Positions 1 to 9,553 of a DNA stretch of 64,000 bases are shown here, one piece after another. How positions within the stretch are numbered: the first letter of the stretch is position 1; each line of letters opens with the position of its first letter. A model generated the notes under the pieces. It had not been told where the DNA came from. It did no database searches and saw only the letters and a list, made by a program, of their open reading frames with translations. Location: positions 310,001 through 374,000 of the forward strand of contig NZ_CP024628.1 in assembly GCF_024449095.1 (NCBI RefSeq), in the 5' to 3' direction. Source of the DNA: Vibrio coralliilyticus (GTDB lineage Bacteria > Pseudomonadota > Gammaproteobacteria > Enterobacterales > Vibrionaceae). Position numbers and translations under genes: made by a program.

Positions 1-231
1 CTGACGTTAGAAGGGGATCCTTCTTCTTGGTTAGCTTTGAAATCTGAAACGGATTTATAGAATTCAATGATATTATTAATACATCTCTCAGAATAACGCC
101 TAAGTTTTATTCACCATGTCAACTAATTAGTTAATAAGTATTAAATTGCTTCCATAAGTGACTTTTATATAAGTTGTTAATATGTATAATCATCGCGTTT
201 TATAACTATATTGTCAGTTGTTGGAGTAATA

Positions 232-798
232 ATGTTTAGAAGCTCTATGGTTGGTGCTTTAGTATTAGTCGCACTAGCGGGTTGTCAGAGCACGGGCGCT
301 TCAGTACAACAGGATGCGTATGGCCTGAATAAACAGTTTGAGATAGATGTCAATAATACTACTTATAATATGGCGCTCGATCAGTCTCAATCTATAGTGA
401 CATCTGTTGAGTATATTTCCCGTGAACAATCGAAAGGGGTTAATAACCAAAAGGCGAAAAGTATTCTGCGCCCGCAAGAGAATAGTGAGCAGCAAGCGCA
501 ACTATTAAATTCTCTCTATTCAAATGGTGCATTTATTGTCCGAGTTTACGGTGACACCATTAATTCAGTTAGTCGAGACTTATATAAAGTCATGCTAGTT
601 CAGGATGGAAAAGTCATACAGCGAGGTGTCTTTGATGCTGTTGGTGACGTACCGAATATGGACTACCCCTCACGCCTGTGGCGTAACGATTCAAAACTTG
701 CTACCAAAGGCTTAGATACCAGTAAACCTTTTGAAATTCAGGTGATCACTGGTGAAAATATCGAAAAATATCATTATCAGCCGAATGTTAAAGGCTGA
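232..798 (+). CDS. Small lipoprotein of unknown function
   Basis: A 188-residue protein with a lipoprotein signal: a short basic start, a hydrophobic stretch and a lipobox ending LAGC with Cys at residue 18, so it is probably anchored in the outer membrane facing the periplasm. The reading frame is open from a TTG at 211, but the ATG at 232 is preferred because GGAG lies about five bases upstream and the lipoprotein signal then begins properly at the N-terminus. The mature part is hydrophilic, and I recognise no enzyme motif or family. It stands alone: the next gene is convergent. The lipoprotein call is secure; the function is unknown. Confidence 0.75.
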   Translation: MFRSSMVGALVLVALAGCQSTGASVQQDAYGLNKQFEIDVNNTTYNMALDQSQSIVTSVEYISREQSKGVNNQKAKSILRPQENSEQQAQLLNSLYSNGAFIVRVYGDTINSVSRDLYKVMLVQDGKVIQRGVFDAVGDVPNMDYPSRLWRNDSKLATKGLDTSKPFEIQVITGENIEKYHYQPNVKG

Positions 799-853
799 TG
801 CTTAGCTTAGATTCTTGAGCACGGATACACGTGCTCAAGCTTGCTCACCCTTT

Positions 854-1447
854 TTACATTCCGTATAAAAACGGCTTTCCTGCCTCTAGCATATCGCGAT
901 GGATTGGTTTCAATGCATGCGCATATGCAGACAATAGTTTGATTGTATATTCGCTCCGCATTTGAAAGCTTTCATCATTGACGCTTCCATCCTTGTTGAG
1001 GAGGCTTTCAACATTTCGGAAGATCAAGTGATCTGGAAGAAAGCATACATGATTGTTTTTACTGCCAGTTAAGCGTAGTTCACTGATGGGATAGACACCA
1101 TTCACACTGGCTGACACACTGACGGCTAAAGCAGGTTTATGTGCCATCTCTTGAGCTGTGGAGAGCATCAAGAAGTTTTTTAAAGCGGGCGTTGCCATAC
1201 CATGCCATTCAGGAGTAATGAAGATAAAGGCATCACTGCTGCGTAGCTGTTGTGCAAGTTCTCTCCAAGGTGCCCATTCTTCACTACCGCTCCATACTCC
1301 TTCATTCCAGAGGGGTAAATTCAATTGGTGAAGATCAAGAATGTCTATTTCTGCAAACTCCGAGTTCGCGAGTGTTGATAGATAGTGGGCAACTTGTAAG
1401 CTTTGCGAATCAGCACGTTGGCTGCCTGAGACAATAGTAAGTTTCAT
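854..1447 (-). CDS. NADPH-dependent FMN reductase family protein
   Basis: A 197-residue flavodoxin-like reductase (NADPH_dep_FMN_red family, as in ChrR/YieF). The N-terminal strand leads into a phosphate-binding loop of the form GSxRxxSxS (residues 8-16), and the conserved TPEWHGMATPALKNF segment (about residues 78-92) matches the TPEYN/H-G-x-PG-x-LKN signature of the family. It would reduce flavin or quinone-like and nitro substrates in the cytoplasm. Its start overlaps the stop of the upstream DMT exporter by four bases (ATGA), so the two are translationally coupled and both should answer to the divergent MarR regulator. The substrate cannot be told from sequence. Confidence 0.85.
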   Translation of the reverse strand: MKLTIVSGSQRADSQSLQVAHYLSTLANSEFAEIDILDLHQLNLPLWNEGVWSGSEEWAPWRELAQQLRSSDAFIFITPEWHGMATPALKNFLMLSTAQEMAHKPALAVSVSASVNGVYPISELRLTGSKNNHVCFLPDHLIFRNVESLLNKDGSVNDESFQMRSEYTIKLLSAYAHALKPIHRDMLEAGKPFLYGM

Positions 1448-2352
1448 GCGAGTTCCTCTCGATTAAATGAAGTATTGGTTTTTTCTGTTGAATGTGATGG
1501 TGAAGATGTAGCCAGTAGAATCGAAATTAATACGCTTAACGCTCCGATAAGCTGTAGCCAAGTCAGTGTTTGGTCGAGAAATAGGTAGCCGAGCGTCACA
1601 GCTGAAACGCTACTGAGAAAACCAAGGAATGAGACCGAAACTGTACTGAGCTTTTCAATACCACGGAACCAAAGTGAGTAGGCGAGCATGGCGCCAACAA
1701 TCGCTAAATAGCTGTAACCGATAACATTTGTAAGTGTAATTTGTTGGGGGAGCCCCTCGGCACTGATGGCGACAGGGAGTAGCATCAGCCCGCCAAACAA
1801 CAATTGCCATCCAGTGAAGCTCAGTAAGGACATATTTTCAGGTCGCCCCCACCTTTTTGTTAACACTACGCCTAGTGCCATGCTAACGGTACCGAGCAGC
1901 CCCATAACAACTCCCGAGGTATTGAGTTGGCCAGGGTTATTGACCACGAGCATTGCGATGCCACCTATCCCTAAACCGCTGGCTATCAACTGAATCGCTG
2001 TTAGCTTGTTTCTTAGTAGTACCACACTCAGCCCCATGACCAATATAGGTTGTATGGACATGATCAATGCTGCCATTCCACCGGGTAAGTAAGTGGCGGC
2101 ATAGAATAAGCAGTAGAAGAAGAACCCGATATTGAGCAAGCCAAGTAGAGCCAATTTGGGCCACCAACTTCCCCTCGGAACAGTGCGAGAAAATAACACT
2201 AATAATATTCCGGCAGGCAAAGCACGTAGCATTGAGGCCAGTAAAGGGCTGTTTTTAGGTAACAGTTCGGTTGTAACGATGTAAGTGCTACCCCAAACAA
2301 TTGGAGCGAGGGCCGTCATCGCTAATGTAATGAATAATTGAGTACGCCTCAT
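1444..2352 (-). CDS. DMT-family (EamA) exporter
   Basis: About 302 residues with ten predicted hydrophobic helices in two homologous EamA halves, the usual length for inner-membrane drug/metabolite transporters. The frame opens at 2364, but the ATG at 2352 is the better start because GGAGG sits five to six bases before it. It is the first gene of a two-gene unit with the FMN reductase (four-base overlap) and is divergent from a MarR regulator. This suggests an efflux plus detoxification module induced by a small aromatic or redox-active compound. The exported substrate is unknown. Confidence 0.87.
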   Translation of the reverse strand: MRRTQLFITLAMTALAPIVWGSTYIVTTELLPKNSPLLASMLRALPAGILLVLFSRTVPRGSWWPKLALLGLLNIGFFFYCLFYAATYLPGGMAALIMSIQPILVMGLSVVLLRNKLTAIQLIASGLGIGGIAMLVVNNPGQLNTSGVVMGLLGTVSMALGVVLTKRWGRPENMSLLSFTGWQLLFGGLMLLPVAISAEGLPQQITLTNVIGYSYLAIVGAMLAYSLWFRGIEKLSTVSVSFLGFLSSVSAVTLGYLFLDQTLTWLQLIGALSVLISILLATSSPSHSTEKTNTSFNREELA

Positions 2353-2385
2353 GTGTGCCTCCATTCGCGCCTTTGTCTTTTTATC

Positions 2386-2409
2386 AAGTATCTTTCAAAA
2401 AAGATACTT
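2386..2409. promoter_or_regulatory. MarR-type operator, copy 1
   Basis: A perfect 10-bp inverted repeat, AAGTATCTTT then AAAGATACTT, with a 4-base spacer. It lies just upstream of the EamA start and is the strongest palindrome in this divergent gap. MarR dimers typically bind such palindromes, so it is the probable site of repression of the exporter/reductase unit and of autoregulation. Confidence 0.7.
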
Positions 2410-2441
2410 TTTATAAAGTAATGGTGATTTGTCTTTTTATC

Positions 2442-2465
2442 AAGTATCTTTTTGGAAAGATAAAT
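2442..2465. promoter_or_regulatory. MarR-type operator, copy 2
   Basis: A second, less perfect copy of the palindrome (AAGTATCTTT, spacer TTGG, AAAGATAAAT), just upstream of the MarR gene. The left arm plus 14 upstream bases repeats exactly between 2372-2395 and 2428-2451, a 24-bp direct repeat with a 56-bp period. One copy faces each divergent gene. Confidence 0.65.
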
Positions 2466-2482
2466 TAGTAGAGAGATGAGAT

Positions 2483-2962
2483 ATGCAAGATCCTGTCGAC
2501 CACATCTTGAAGCAGTGGGGCGATGTGAAGCCTGAGTTGGATTGTTCTGACATGGGAATTGTCGGTAGACTGATGCGTGTTCATGGGCTCTGGCACAGTC
2601 AATTGGAACATGTGTTTAAGCAGCATCAACTGAGTATGTTGGAGTTTGATATTCTTGCGACATTACTGCGAAATCAGCAACCGCTGACCCCGACTGAAAT
2701 GTACAAAACCCTGATGATTTCCTCAGGCGCTATGAGCACTCGGATTGAAAAGTTGGTCCAACGAGGCTTGGTTGAGCGATTAGCAAGCGGCGATGACAGA
2801 CGTAGTTGTAAAGTAGCGCTTACCGAACAGGGTGCTCAATTAGTCGATGATGCCTTGGCGTCGCACTTATCAAATATGAACGGAATGTTGAACATGTTTG
2901 ATGAACAAGAAAAAGAACAGCTCGCCAGTATGTTGCGAAAAATCTTACTTGCCAATCAATAA
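2483..2962 (+). CDS. MarR-family transcriptional regulator
   Basis: A 159-residue winged-helix protein with the MarR layout: a helical dimerisation N-terminus, recognition helix around residues 70-95 (SSGAMSTRIEKLVQRGLVER), and the wing with the family signature DDRRSCKVALTEQG. A purine-rich GAGAGATGAG ribosome-binding site precedes the ATG. It is divergent from the EamA exporter/FMN reductase pair, with two copies of a palindromic operator in the 130-bp gap, so it most likely represses both directions until a ligand is bound. The ligand is unknown. Confidence 0.88.
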   Translation: MQDPVDHILKQWGDVKPELDCSDMGIVGRLMRVHGLWHSQLEHVFKQHQLSMLEFDILATLLRNQQPLTPTEMYKTLMISSGAMSTRIEKLVQRGLVERLASGDDRRSCKVALTEQGAQLVDDALASHLSNMNGMLNMFDEQEKEQLASMLRKILLANQ

Positions 2963-3229
2963 ACATCACATCAAATGAGAGCGGCTCGTAAGGGAGTCAC
3001 TTTGTTATTCGTGAGCTATGTTCACATAAACTCGACTTATTCTTGGTGAGCAGGGTGGAGTTTGTGTGAAAGATCCTATTTCTCAACATTGAATCGGCTT
3101 GTTGTAATCCTACAGTTACCTTTGATACCGTCACTACAAAGTGTCAGATTTCTCACTGATTGCACTTATTCTGAGTAATTTTTCGATCTTTTTATCGGCT
3201 GTAACTGTGAGCCCGATTCTAAATTATTT

Positions 3230-3277
3230 TCTCCTCCCCTTCTTCTACGCCTACCCAATCAGTTTTATAGGATGAGG
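3230..3277. promoter_or_regulatory. Candidate MalT boxes in the pullulanase upstream region
   Basis: The 400-bp gap between 2963 and 3362 holds no gene. Two matches to the MalT box GGGGA(T/G)GAGG are visible. On the minus strand at 3230-3239 the sequence reads GGGGAGGAGA (9 of 10). On the plus strand at 3268-3277 it reads TAGGATGAGG (8 of 10). MalT controls pullulanase genes in enterobacteria and Vibrio has MalT, so maltodextrin-induced expression is plausible. No firm -10/-35 pair was identified. Confidence 0.45.
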
Positions 3278-3362
3278 AAATTAACTGTTTTAAAAATATA
3301 ACGTTAGCTTGAAGCGATTTAACCAAACAGAAAAGTTTATCGCTCGTGGAACGTGAATATAA

Positions 3363-6300
3363 ATGGAAATAAAAATGAACATCAAGCTAACAAAACTGAG
3401 CCTAGCTATGGCGTCACTTGGGCTTTTGGCAGGTTGTAATGACCCGCTAGAAGTCAATGTGATGGATGGCTACATCGAAAAGGCATCTGTCTGGCTGGAC
3501 GTCAACGGAAATGGTCGACAAGACCGTTATGAGCCGTCAGCCGTCACTGATAAAGACGGATATGCTGCCATTGACCTTGAAGGTCTGAACATCGAAGACG
3601 AAGACGTTTATCTTGTCGCTAAAACCCAGCGAGGTGTATCAATTGACGCCGATATACCGGGTGTCACTGTGACAAGAGACTATACCTTGATGGCACCGAG
3701 TCATTACTCTCTGGTGACGCCATTCTCGACTTACATTGCTACGCAAATGCAGCAAGGTGTCAGCGAACGTAAAGCACTGCGTAAACTGCGTCGACAACTC
3801 AAACAGCCACACCTAGATATTGAAAGCGATTATATTGATCAGCAAGAAGTGGTCGTCGCAAGAAGCGCGAAGGCGTTAACGCAATTACTGCCAGACACCA
3901 TTGAAGACCAGGATATAGAAGCGCTAGCGGATACGTTGGAGCTGGGCAGTAAAGCATTAGGAAAAGAGCTTAAACGTAGTCGTAATGAACTGCTTAATAA
4001 GACGTTAATGCTGGATGAGCAAGGTGTACCGGTTATCGCGCAAGATAGCGATGGTGACGGCGTAGCCGATGCGATTGATCTGTTCCCAACCGATATTAAA
4101 GAGTCGGCAGATGCCGATAATGACGGAATTGGCGATCATGCGGATACGGACGATGATAATGATGGTTTCAGCGATGTTGTCGAGTTAGAACTCGCTAGCG
4201 ACCCTTACTCATCGGCGAGCTTCCCCGCCGATCTTGATGGCGACAAAATGCCAGATGCGCATGATTCGGATATCGACGGTGACGGTTGGAGTAATGAAGA
4301 AGAAACTCGTTTAGGCACCGACCCTTACTCGGCATCCAGTCAACCTGCCGATCGTGATGGTGATGGCATCACTGACAGCGAAGACAGTGATATTGATGGG
4401 GATGGTGCCGATAATGGCGTGGACGCGTTCCCGGAAGATCGATTTGAAAGTAAAGACACCAATGGCGACGGGCTAGGTGACTTTGCCTCTAGCGACGATG
4501 ATGGAGATGGGATCCCAGACAGCATTGATCCAAACCCAACCAGCCCAGATAACAGTTCATCTGAGCCTGCCCCTGTTTATTCTGAATCGGTCATTTACTA
4601 CAAACGAGATGATGGTAATTACGCGGACTGGGGGCTTCATCTGTGGAATAACGCATCTTGTGACGCAGTGTCGGCTGACGCCTTAAACGGCGTAGATTGG
4701 GGTAACCCATACGCCTGGGGAGAAATCGACCCGCAATATGGTGCTAAGTATGTTGTCCCACTGAAATCCGATCACGGTGCATGTATGAATTTCATCGTGC
4801 ACAAAGGTGATGAAAAAGCGCTGGGCGGTGATGATCTGAAGGCTGAATTTGCTAAAGGCAATACACTTTATACGACACACGGAAGCTCAGTCGTTAAGTA
4901 CTCACCAGATGAGCAAGTTGTAGTGAAACTTGACGGTGCAGCAGCTCACTGGCTCGATGTGAATTCCATTGCTTGGTTTGATCATAGTGAAGCAGCTAGT
5001 TACCAAATCTGGAGTCGTGCTGCGGGTAATGGTGATATCAACCAGCCAGAACAGTTTATCAAGTACGACATTTCATTTGCTGGCAACGTTGATAATCCTG
5101 ACTTCCCACACCTGAAAGATCGTGTCGGTTTCTATCTGGATGTTGATACTGAGACGGCTAAAGCGCTGTTGAAAACACAGCTAATTGCAGTGGCACTCGA
5201 TGATGAAGGCAAGCCGCTGGTCGCAACTCGTGTCCAGATTCCGGGCGTTGTTGACACGCTTTACACCGCAGGGCCAAATGATGCGGATGAAGCTAAATTG
5301 GGTAGCTGGATTGAAGGCGATAGTGCGAACTTTGCACTTTGGGCGCCAACAGCTCAGGATGTTGAACTGTATTTGTACGATCAGGATAAAGCACTAATTG
5401 CCCAGTCGCCATTCAGTTTGACTCTCGATTCTGCAACTGGCATCTGGCGTTACCAAGGCGATGCATCACTAAAGAATGTGTTCTATCGTTACCGCGTGAA
5501 AGCGTATCATCCGAAAACCGACCACGTTGAATGGATGATGACCACTGACCCATATTCTCTCTCTCTGAGTACGTCCAGTTTGCACTCTCAACTGGTTGAT
5601 CTCACTGATGATGAAACCAAGCCAGCAGGTTGGGATAGTCAATCTATTCCAGAGCTGGAAAATCCGGAAGATCATATCATCTACGAGCTCCATGTACGTG
5701 ACTTTAGTGTCAGCGACACACAGGGTACGAAAGCGAACAACGGTAAGTATCTGGCCTTCTTAGAAGATGAGCGTGACAGTGTTAAGCAGTTGAAATCGTT
5801 AAAAGAAGCTGGCCTGACAACGATCCATCTTCTACCGACTTACGATTTGGCTTCCATCCCTGAAGATCCGGCGAAGACGGTGAATCTGACCGATACCGTA
5901 GAAAAACTTTGCGGTATTAATCCTAATGCCAAATTGTGTAGCGATGGTACTTCACGCGGTGCAACCATTCTGTCTTTGCTAGAACAAACGGACCCTAACA
6001 GCGGCGCGGCGCAGGCATTGCTCGCAGATGTTCGTCCATTGGATGGATTCAACTGGGGTTATGACCCATTCCACTACAACGCACCAGAAGGCAGCTACGC
6101 TGTTGCAACCGATGGCATTTCGCGTATTCGTGAGTACCGTCAGATGGTGCAGAAGCTTCATGATATGGGCTTCAGAGTGGTACAGGATGTTGTCTACAAC
6201 CACACCTACTCGTCAGGTTTGTATGACAAATCTGTGCTCGATAAAACTGTACCGGGCTACTACCATCGTCTGAACCCGATCACAGGTGCTGTCGAGAACT

Positions 6301-9300
6301 CAACCTGTTGTGATAACACTGCGTCTGAGAACCGCATGTTCGAGAAACTGGTGGCAGACAGTGTAGTGATGTGGGCTCAGGACTATAAGATCGATGGCTT
6401 CCGCTTCGATTTGATGGGACACCTGATGAAGTCGAGCATGCTGCACGTGTATGAGAAAACCAAGCTAGTAGATGAAGATACTTGGTTCTATGGTGAAGGT
6501 TGGAACTTCGGTGAAGTTGCTGATGGCCAACGTGGTGAAAACGCAACCCAATGGCCGATGGCGGGTACAGGCATAGGGACTTACAACGATCGTCTACGTG
6601 ATGGCGTACGCGGTGGTGGTCCATTCGATAGTGGTGATGCCTTGCTTGAAAATCCGGGTTTTGCTAATGCGGGCAGTCGATTCAATGATGATCTGAAATC
6701 GAAGATGGATCTTATCCGTTACGGTATGACAGGCAATCTGCAAAACTACCCGTTAGAAACGTATAGCGGTGCCACTGTGTACGGACGTGACTTCCAGTAC
6801 GGAGGGCAGGGTGCGGCTTATACGCTCGATCCTCAAGAATCCATTAACTACGTTTCAAAGCATGACAACCAAACGTTGTGGGATTTCAACCAGTACAAAG
6901 CCGATGCCAGCGCTACGCCAGCAGACCGTGCACGTATGCAGATCGTAGGCCTATCAACGGTAATGCTCGGACAAGGTGTACCATTCTTGCACATGGGGTC
7001 TGAATTACTACGCTCTAAATCCATGGAACGCGATAGCTACGACAGTGGTGACTGGTACAACAAAGTCGACTTCAGCAAGCAGACGAATAACTGGAATATT
7101 GGCCTGCCACGTGCTGACAAAGATCAGGCTAACTGGAGTGCTATCCAATCAATCATTAGCAACCCGAATACCGTGGCAACTCCGGAGCATATTGCTTGGA
7201 CAGACAAGGTCTTCAAGGAACTGCTGAAGATTCGTTCCGGCACGCCATTGCTTCGTTTAGTGAGTGAAGAGCAAGTCTTGAAGCGTGTGCGTTTCCATAA
7301 TACTGGGCCGTTGACATTACCGGGCATGATTGTGATGTCGGTGAATGATGGGGTGAGTGCAGGCGCAGACCTTGATAGCAATTTCGACTCAATTGTTGCT
7401 GCGATTAATGCCAATACTTCAGCACAAACCATTCAGATTTCTGGAGCACAAAGCTTTGAGTTGCATCCGGTGTTGAAAGCCTCGTCTGATTCAGTCGTTA
7501 AGCAGGCGAAGTTTGAAGACGGCGCTTTCACTATTCCACCATTAACTGCGGCTGTCTTTGTCCAGACGCAAAATGGTGCGCAAGGAGAAGGGCTGAATAT
7601 TGATAGTAAGCCAGTTGATGTTGCGCCTTACGGTTCTACCAAAGTATACGTTCGTGGCTCAATGAATGGCTGGAGTACCAGTGATGAAATGGCCTATCAG
7701 GGTGACGGTGTGTACGCCTTTGAAGGCTACGTCACTCCGGGAGAGTATGAGTTCAAACTGGCTTCTTCTGACTGGAGTACGATCAATCTTGGTTTTGGTG
7801 GCTTCTCAACTGGCAACGGTTCAGTAACACTTGAGGATGCAGGTAATGGCAATATCAAGGTGACAGTGACCGAGCAAGGCGTATACAAGTTTACGTTAGA
7901 CGCTTCAGACCAATCCGCGTTGGTAGTATCTGTCGTAGATACAAATCTTGACTATGCCTGCTATCAGGATGACAGCAAAGCTTGTGATCTGAGGATCTAT
8001 CAGGTGATGGTGGAGTCATTTGTCGATGGAGACCCAGACCATAACTATGGTGTGGGCTACGGCAATTCGCACCACAATGGAGACCTTCAGGGTGTCATTG
8101 ACAGTCTTGATTACATTGCAAGCTTAAACGTGAATGCGTTGTGGTTAACACCTGTGTTTGATTCTTGTGCGGGCCAGGCTGGTGATGATCGCCTTGACGC
8201 CACAGGCTATTTTGCTTGTGACTACTTCAATGTCGATCCTAAATTTGGCACGAATGAGAAGCTGAAAGAACTGGTTGATGCTGCTCACGCTAAAGGTCTA
8301 TACGTGCTTTTAGATGGGGTGTTCGGTCATACTAACCTTACTGGTGTGAAACCTTCCCCAACGGGTAAGCTACCAAGCCTGAGAGGGGAAGAGGGTTACC
8401 CGGGTATGTATGTGAATTACCCAGATGCAGCGAGTGAAGCCTTCTTCACAGAGGTGGCAACTTATTGGGTGAAAGAGTTTGGTATTGACGGCTGGCGTCT
8501 CGACCAATCTTATCAGCTTCCACTTGAGGCATGGCGCAACATTCGAGCTGCAGTAGAGCAAGCCTCACTGGACAATAAGAATGCTGGTAAGCAATGGGGA
8601 ACACTGGGCTACATGGTCGGTGAAGTCTGGAAAGGTGCAGATGAGATTACGGCAACAACCTATGGCAGTGACTCACAACCGGGCCTTTCGTCGGCGTTCA
8701 ACTTCCCGTTGCGTTACGGCTTAGTTCAAGCTCTGGCGGTTGAAGAATCAGGGGCGAGCAACAATGCCCGTGTTTTGGATGCAGAGTGGAACAGCCGCGC
8801 CAAATCGCCTTACCATGCGATGCCAAACTTAATGCTTGGTAACCATGACTTGGTGCGCTTCGGTGACCTGATTCAGCGTGGCAATCTTGGTGAAGCAGTC
8901 AAGCGACACAAAGCCGCGTTTAGCTTTCTAGCTGCTTACTCTGGACCAATCACACTTTACTACGGTGAAGAGATTGGTGACGAAGTCGCTAACTTCTCGA
9001 ACAAGGTCACATTAGATTGTGCTTCTCAGGGGGTGTGTGATGATCATGTCGCTCGCTCAAGCGCGAAAGTGCAAGGTGTGACTGGGGTGACGTTGACTGT
9101 TGAGCAACAAGATGTGAAAAACTATCTGACTCAAATTATGCAGGTTCGTAGTGAACATCCGGCCCTTTACGCGGGTGAACGACGCAACTTATGGTTGGAT
9201 GACAACCTGTATGCTGACCTGAAAGTGAATGGTGATGAGCAGATCATCTATGTGCTGAACACATCAACATCGGAACAAACACTCAATGTCGATTTAACAA

Positions 9301-9419
9301 GAGTCAAATCGACAGACGAATTTGAAGACTTGATGAGTGGTGAGCTGATTAATGTTCAGGCAACATCCGGTGCGGTTTCTGTTCCAGCTCTGACAGGGCG
9401 ACTTCTTTTAGTCAAATAA
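3363..9419 (+). CDS. pulA: Secreted lipoprotein amylopullulanase with two GH13 domains
   Basis: A 2018-residue lipoprotein: the lipobox LLAGC gives Cys25 counted from the ATG at 3363 (an ATG four codons later is an alternative start). Order of parts: an N-terminal region; Asp-rich calcium-binding thrombospondin type-3-like repeats (about 223-393); CBM41-like and pullulanase N2 domains (about 410-635); CBM48 (about 647-760); a first GH13 pullulanase barrel with the motif NWGYDP (about 895), nucleophile D1016, acid E1045 and D1168; a short starch-binding beta domain (about 1426-1520); then a second, alpha-amylase-like GH13 barrel (about 1540-1920) with D1714, E1754 and D1829. Classical type I pullulanases have only one barrel. 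Both catalytic triads are intact, so it should cleave alpha-1,6 bonds and probably alpha-1,4 bonds too. It is a single-gene unit followed by a terminator. Confidence 0.93.
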   Translation: MEIKMNIKLTKLSLAMASLGLLAGCNDPLEVNVMDGYIEKASVWLDVNGNGRQDRYEPSAVTDKDGYAAIDLEGLNIEDEDVYLVAKTQRGVSIDADIPGVTVTRDYTLMAPSHYSLVTPFSTYIATQMQQGVSERKALRKLRRQLKQPHLDIESDYIDQQEVVVARSAKALTQLLPDTIEDQDIEALADTLELGSKALGKELKRSRNELLNKTLMLDEQGVPVIAQDSDGDGVADAIDLFPTDIKESADADNDGIGDHADTDDDNDGFSDVVELELASDPYSSASFPADLDGDKMPDAHDSDIDGDGWSNEEETRLGTDPYSASSQPADRDGDGITDSEDSDIDGDGADNGVDAFPEDRFESKDTNGDGLGDFASSDDDGDGIPDSIDPNPTSPDNSSSEPAPVYSESVIYYKRDDGNYADWGLHLWNNASCDAVSADALNGVDWGNPYAWGEIDPQYGAKYVVPLKSDHGACMNFIVHKGDEKALGGDDLKAEFAKGNTLYTTHGSSVVKYSPDEQVVVKLDGAAAHWLDVNSIAWFDHSEAASYQIWSRAAGNGDINQPEQFIKYDISFAGNVDNPDFPHLKDRVGFYLDVDTETAKALLKTQLIAVALDDEGKPLVATRVQIPGVVDTLYTAGPNDADEAKLGSWIEGDSANFALWAPTAQDVELYLYDQDKALIAQSPFSLTLDSATGIWRYQGDASLKNVFYRYRVKAYHPKTDHVEWMMTTDPYSLSLSTSSLHSQLVDLTDDETKPAGWDSQSIPELENPEDHIIYELHVRDFSVSDTQGTKANNGKYLAFLEDERDSVKQLKSLKEAGLTTIHLLPTYDLASIPEDPAKTVNLTDTVEKLCGINPNAKLCSDGTSRGATILSLLEQTDPNSGAAQALLADVRPLDGFNWGYDPFHYNAPEGSYAVATDGISRIREYRQMVQKLHDMGFRVVQDVVYNHTYSSGLYDKSVLDKTVPGYYHRLNPITGAVENSTCCDNTASENRMFEKLVADSVVMWAQDYKIDGFRFDLMGHLMKSSMLHVYEKTKLVDEDTWFYGEGWNFGEVADGQRGENATQWPMAGTGIGTYNDRLRDGVRGGGPFDSGDALLENPGFANAGSRFNDDLKSKMDLIRYGMTGNLQNYPLETYSGATVYGRDFQYGGQGAAYTLDPQESINYVSKHDNQTLWDFNQYKADASATPADRARMQIVGLSTVMLGQGVPFLHMGSELLRSKSMERDSYDSGDWYNKVDFSKQTNNWNIGLPRADKDQANWSAIQSIISNPNTVATPEHIAWTDKVFKELLKIRSGTPLLRLVSEEQVLKRVRFHNTGPLTLPGMIVMSVNDGVSAGADLDSNFDSIVAAINANTSAQTIQISGAQSFELHPVLKASSDSVVKQAKFEDGAFTIPPLTAAVFVQTQNGAQGEGLNIDSKPVDVAPYGSTKVYVRGSMNGWSTSDEMAYQGDGVYAFEGYVTPGEYEFKLASSDWSTINLGFGGFSTGNGSVTLEDAGNGNIKVTVTEQGVYKFTLDASDQSALVVSVVDTNLDYACYQDDSKACDLRIYQVMVESFVDGDPDHNYGVGYGNSHHNGDLQGVIDSLDYIASLNVNALWLTPVFDSCAGQAGDDRLDATGYFACDYFNVDPKFGTNEKLKELVDAAHAKGLYVLLDGVFGHTNLTGVKPSPTGKLPSLRGEEGYPGMYVNYPDAASEAFFTEVATYWVKEFGIDGWRLDQSYQLPLEAWRNIRAAVEQASLDNKNAGKQWGTLGYMVGEVWKGADEITATTYGSDSQPGLSSAFNFPLRYGLVQALAVEESGASNNARVLDAEWNSRAKSPYHAMPNLMLGNHDLVRFGDLIQRGNLGEAVKRHKAAFSFLAAYSGPITLYYGEEIGDEVANFSNKVTLDCASQGVCDDHVARSSAKVQGVTGVTLTVEQQDVKNYLTQIMQVRSEHPALYAGERRNLWLDDNLYADLKVNGDEQIIYVLNTSTSEQTLNVDLTRVKSTDEFEDLMSGELINVQATSGAVSVPALTGRLLLVK

Positions 9420-9458
9420 TCAAATAACGTCGCTACGGTCACTACGACTGATATGAAC

Positions 9459-9490
9459 AAGGCTTTCCTATGTGGAAAGCCTTTTGTTTT
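9459..9490 (+). terminator. Rho-independent terminator after pulA
   Basis: A perfect 10-bp stem (AAGGCTTTCC with GGAAAGCCTT) and 5-base loop, followed by TTTTGTTTT, 40 bases downstream of the pulA stop codon. Confidence 0.9.
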
Positions 9491-9553
9491 AGAACGTAAT
9501 GATAGGTGTCAATCGTTGGTAAAGGTTTGGCAAGGTAGTGTGTTAGGCACGGT

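Noticed and set aside
1..60. Possible 3' end of a gene running in from the left (frame 1, stop TAG at 58-60)
   Set aside because: Only 19 codons are visible; another frame is open for almost as long, so it cannot be supported.
3011..3025. CRP-like site GTGA...TCAC upstream of pulA
   Set aside because: The half-sites are seven bases apart rather than the spacing of the CRP consensus, and the flanks do not match.
4040..4520. Repetitive DNA resembling a repeat array
   Set aside because: It is the coding sequence of Asp-rich calcium-binding repeats in pulA, in frame and without conserved spacers.
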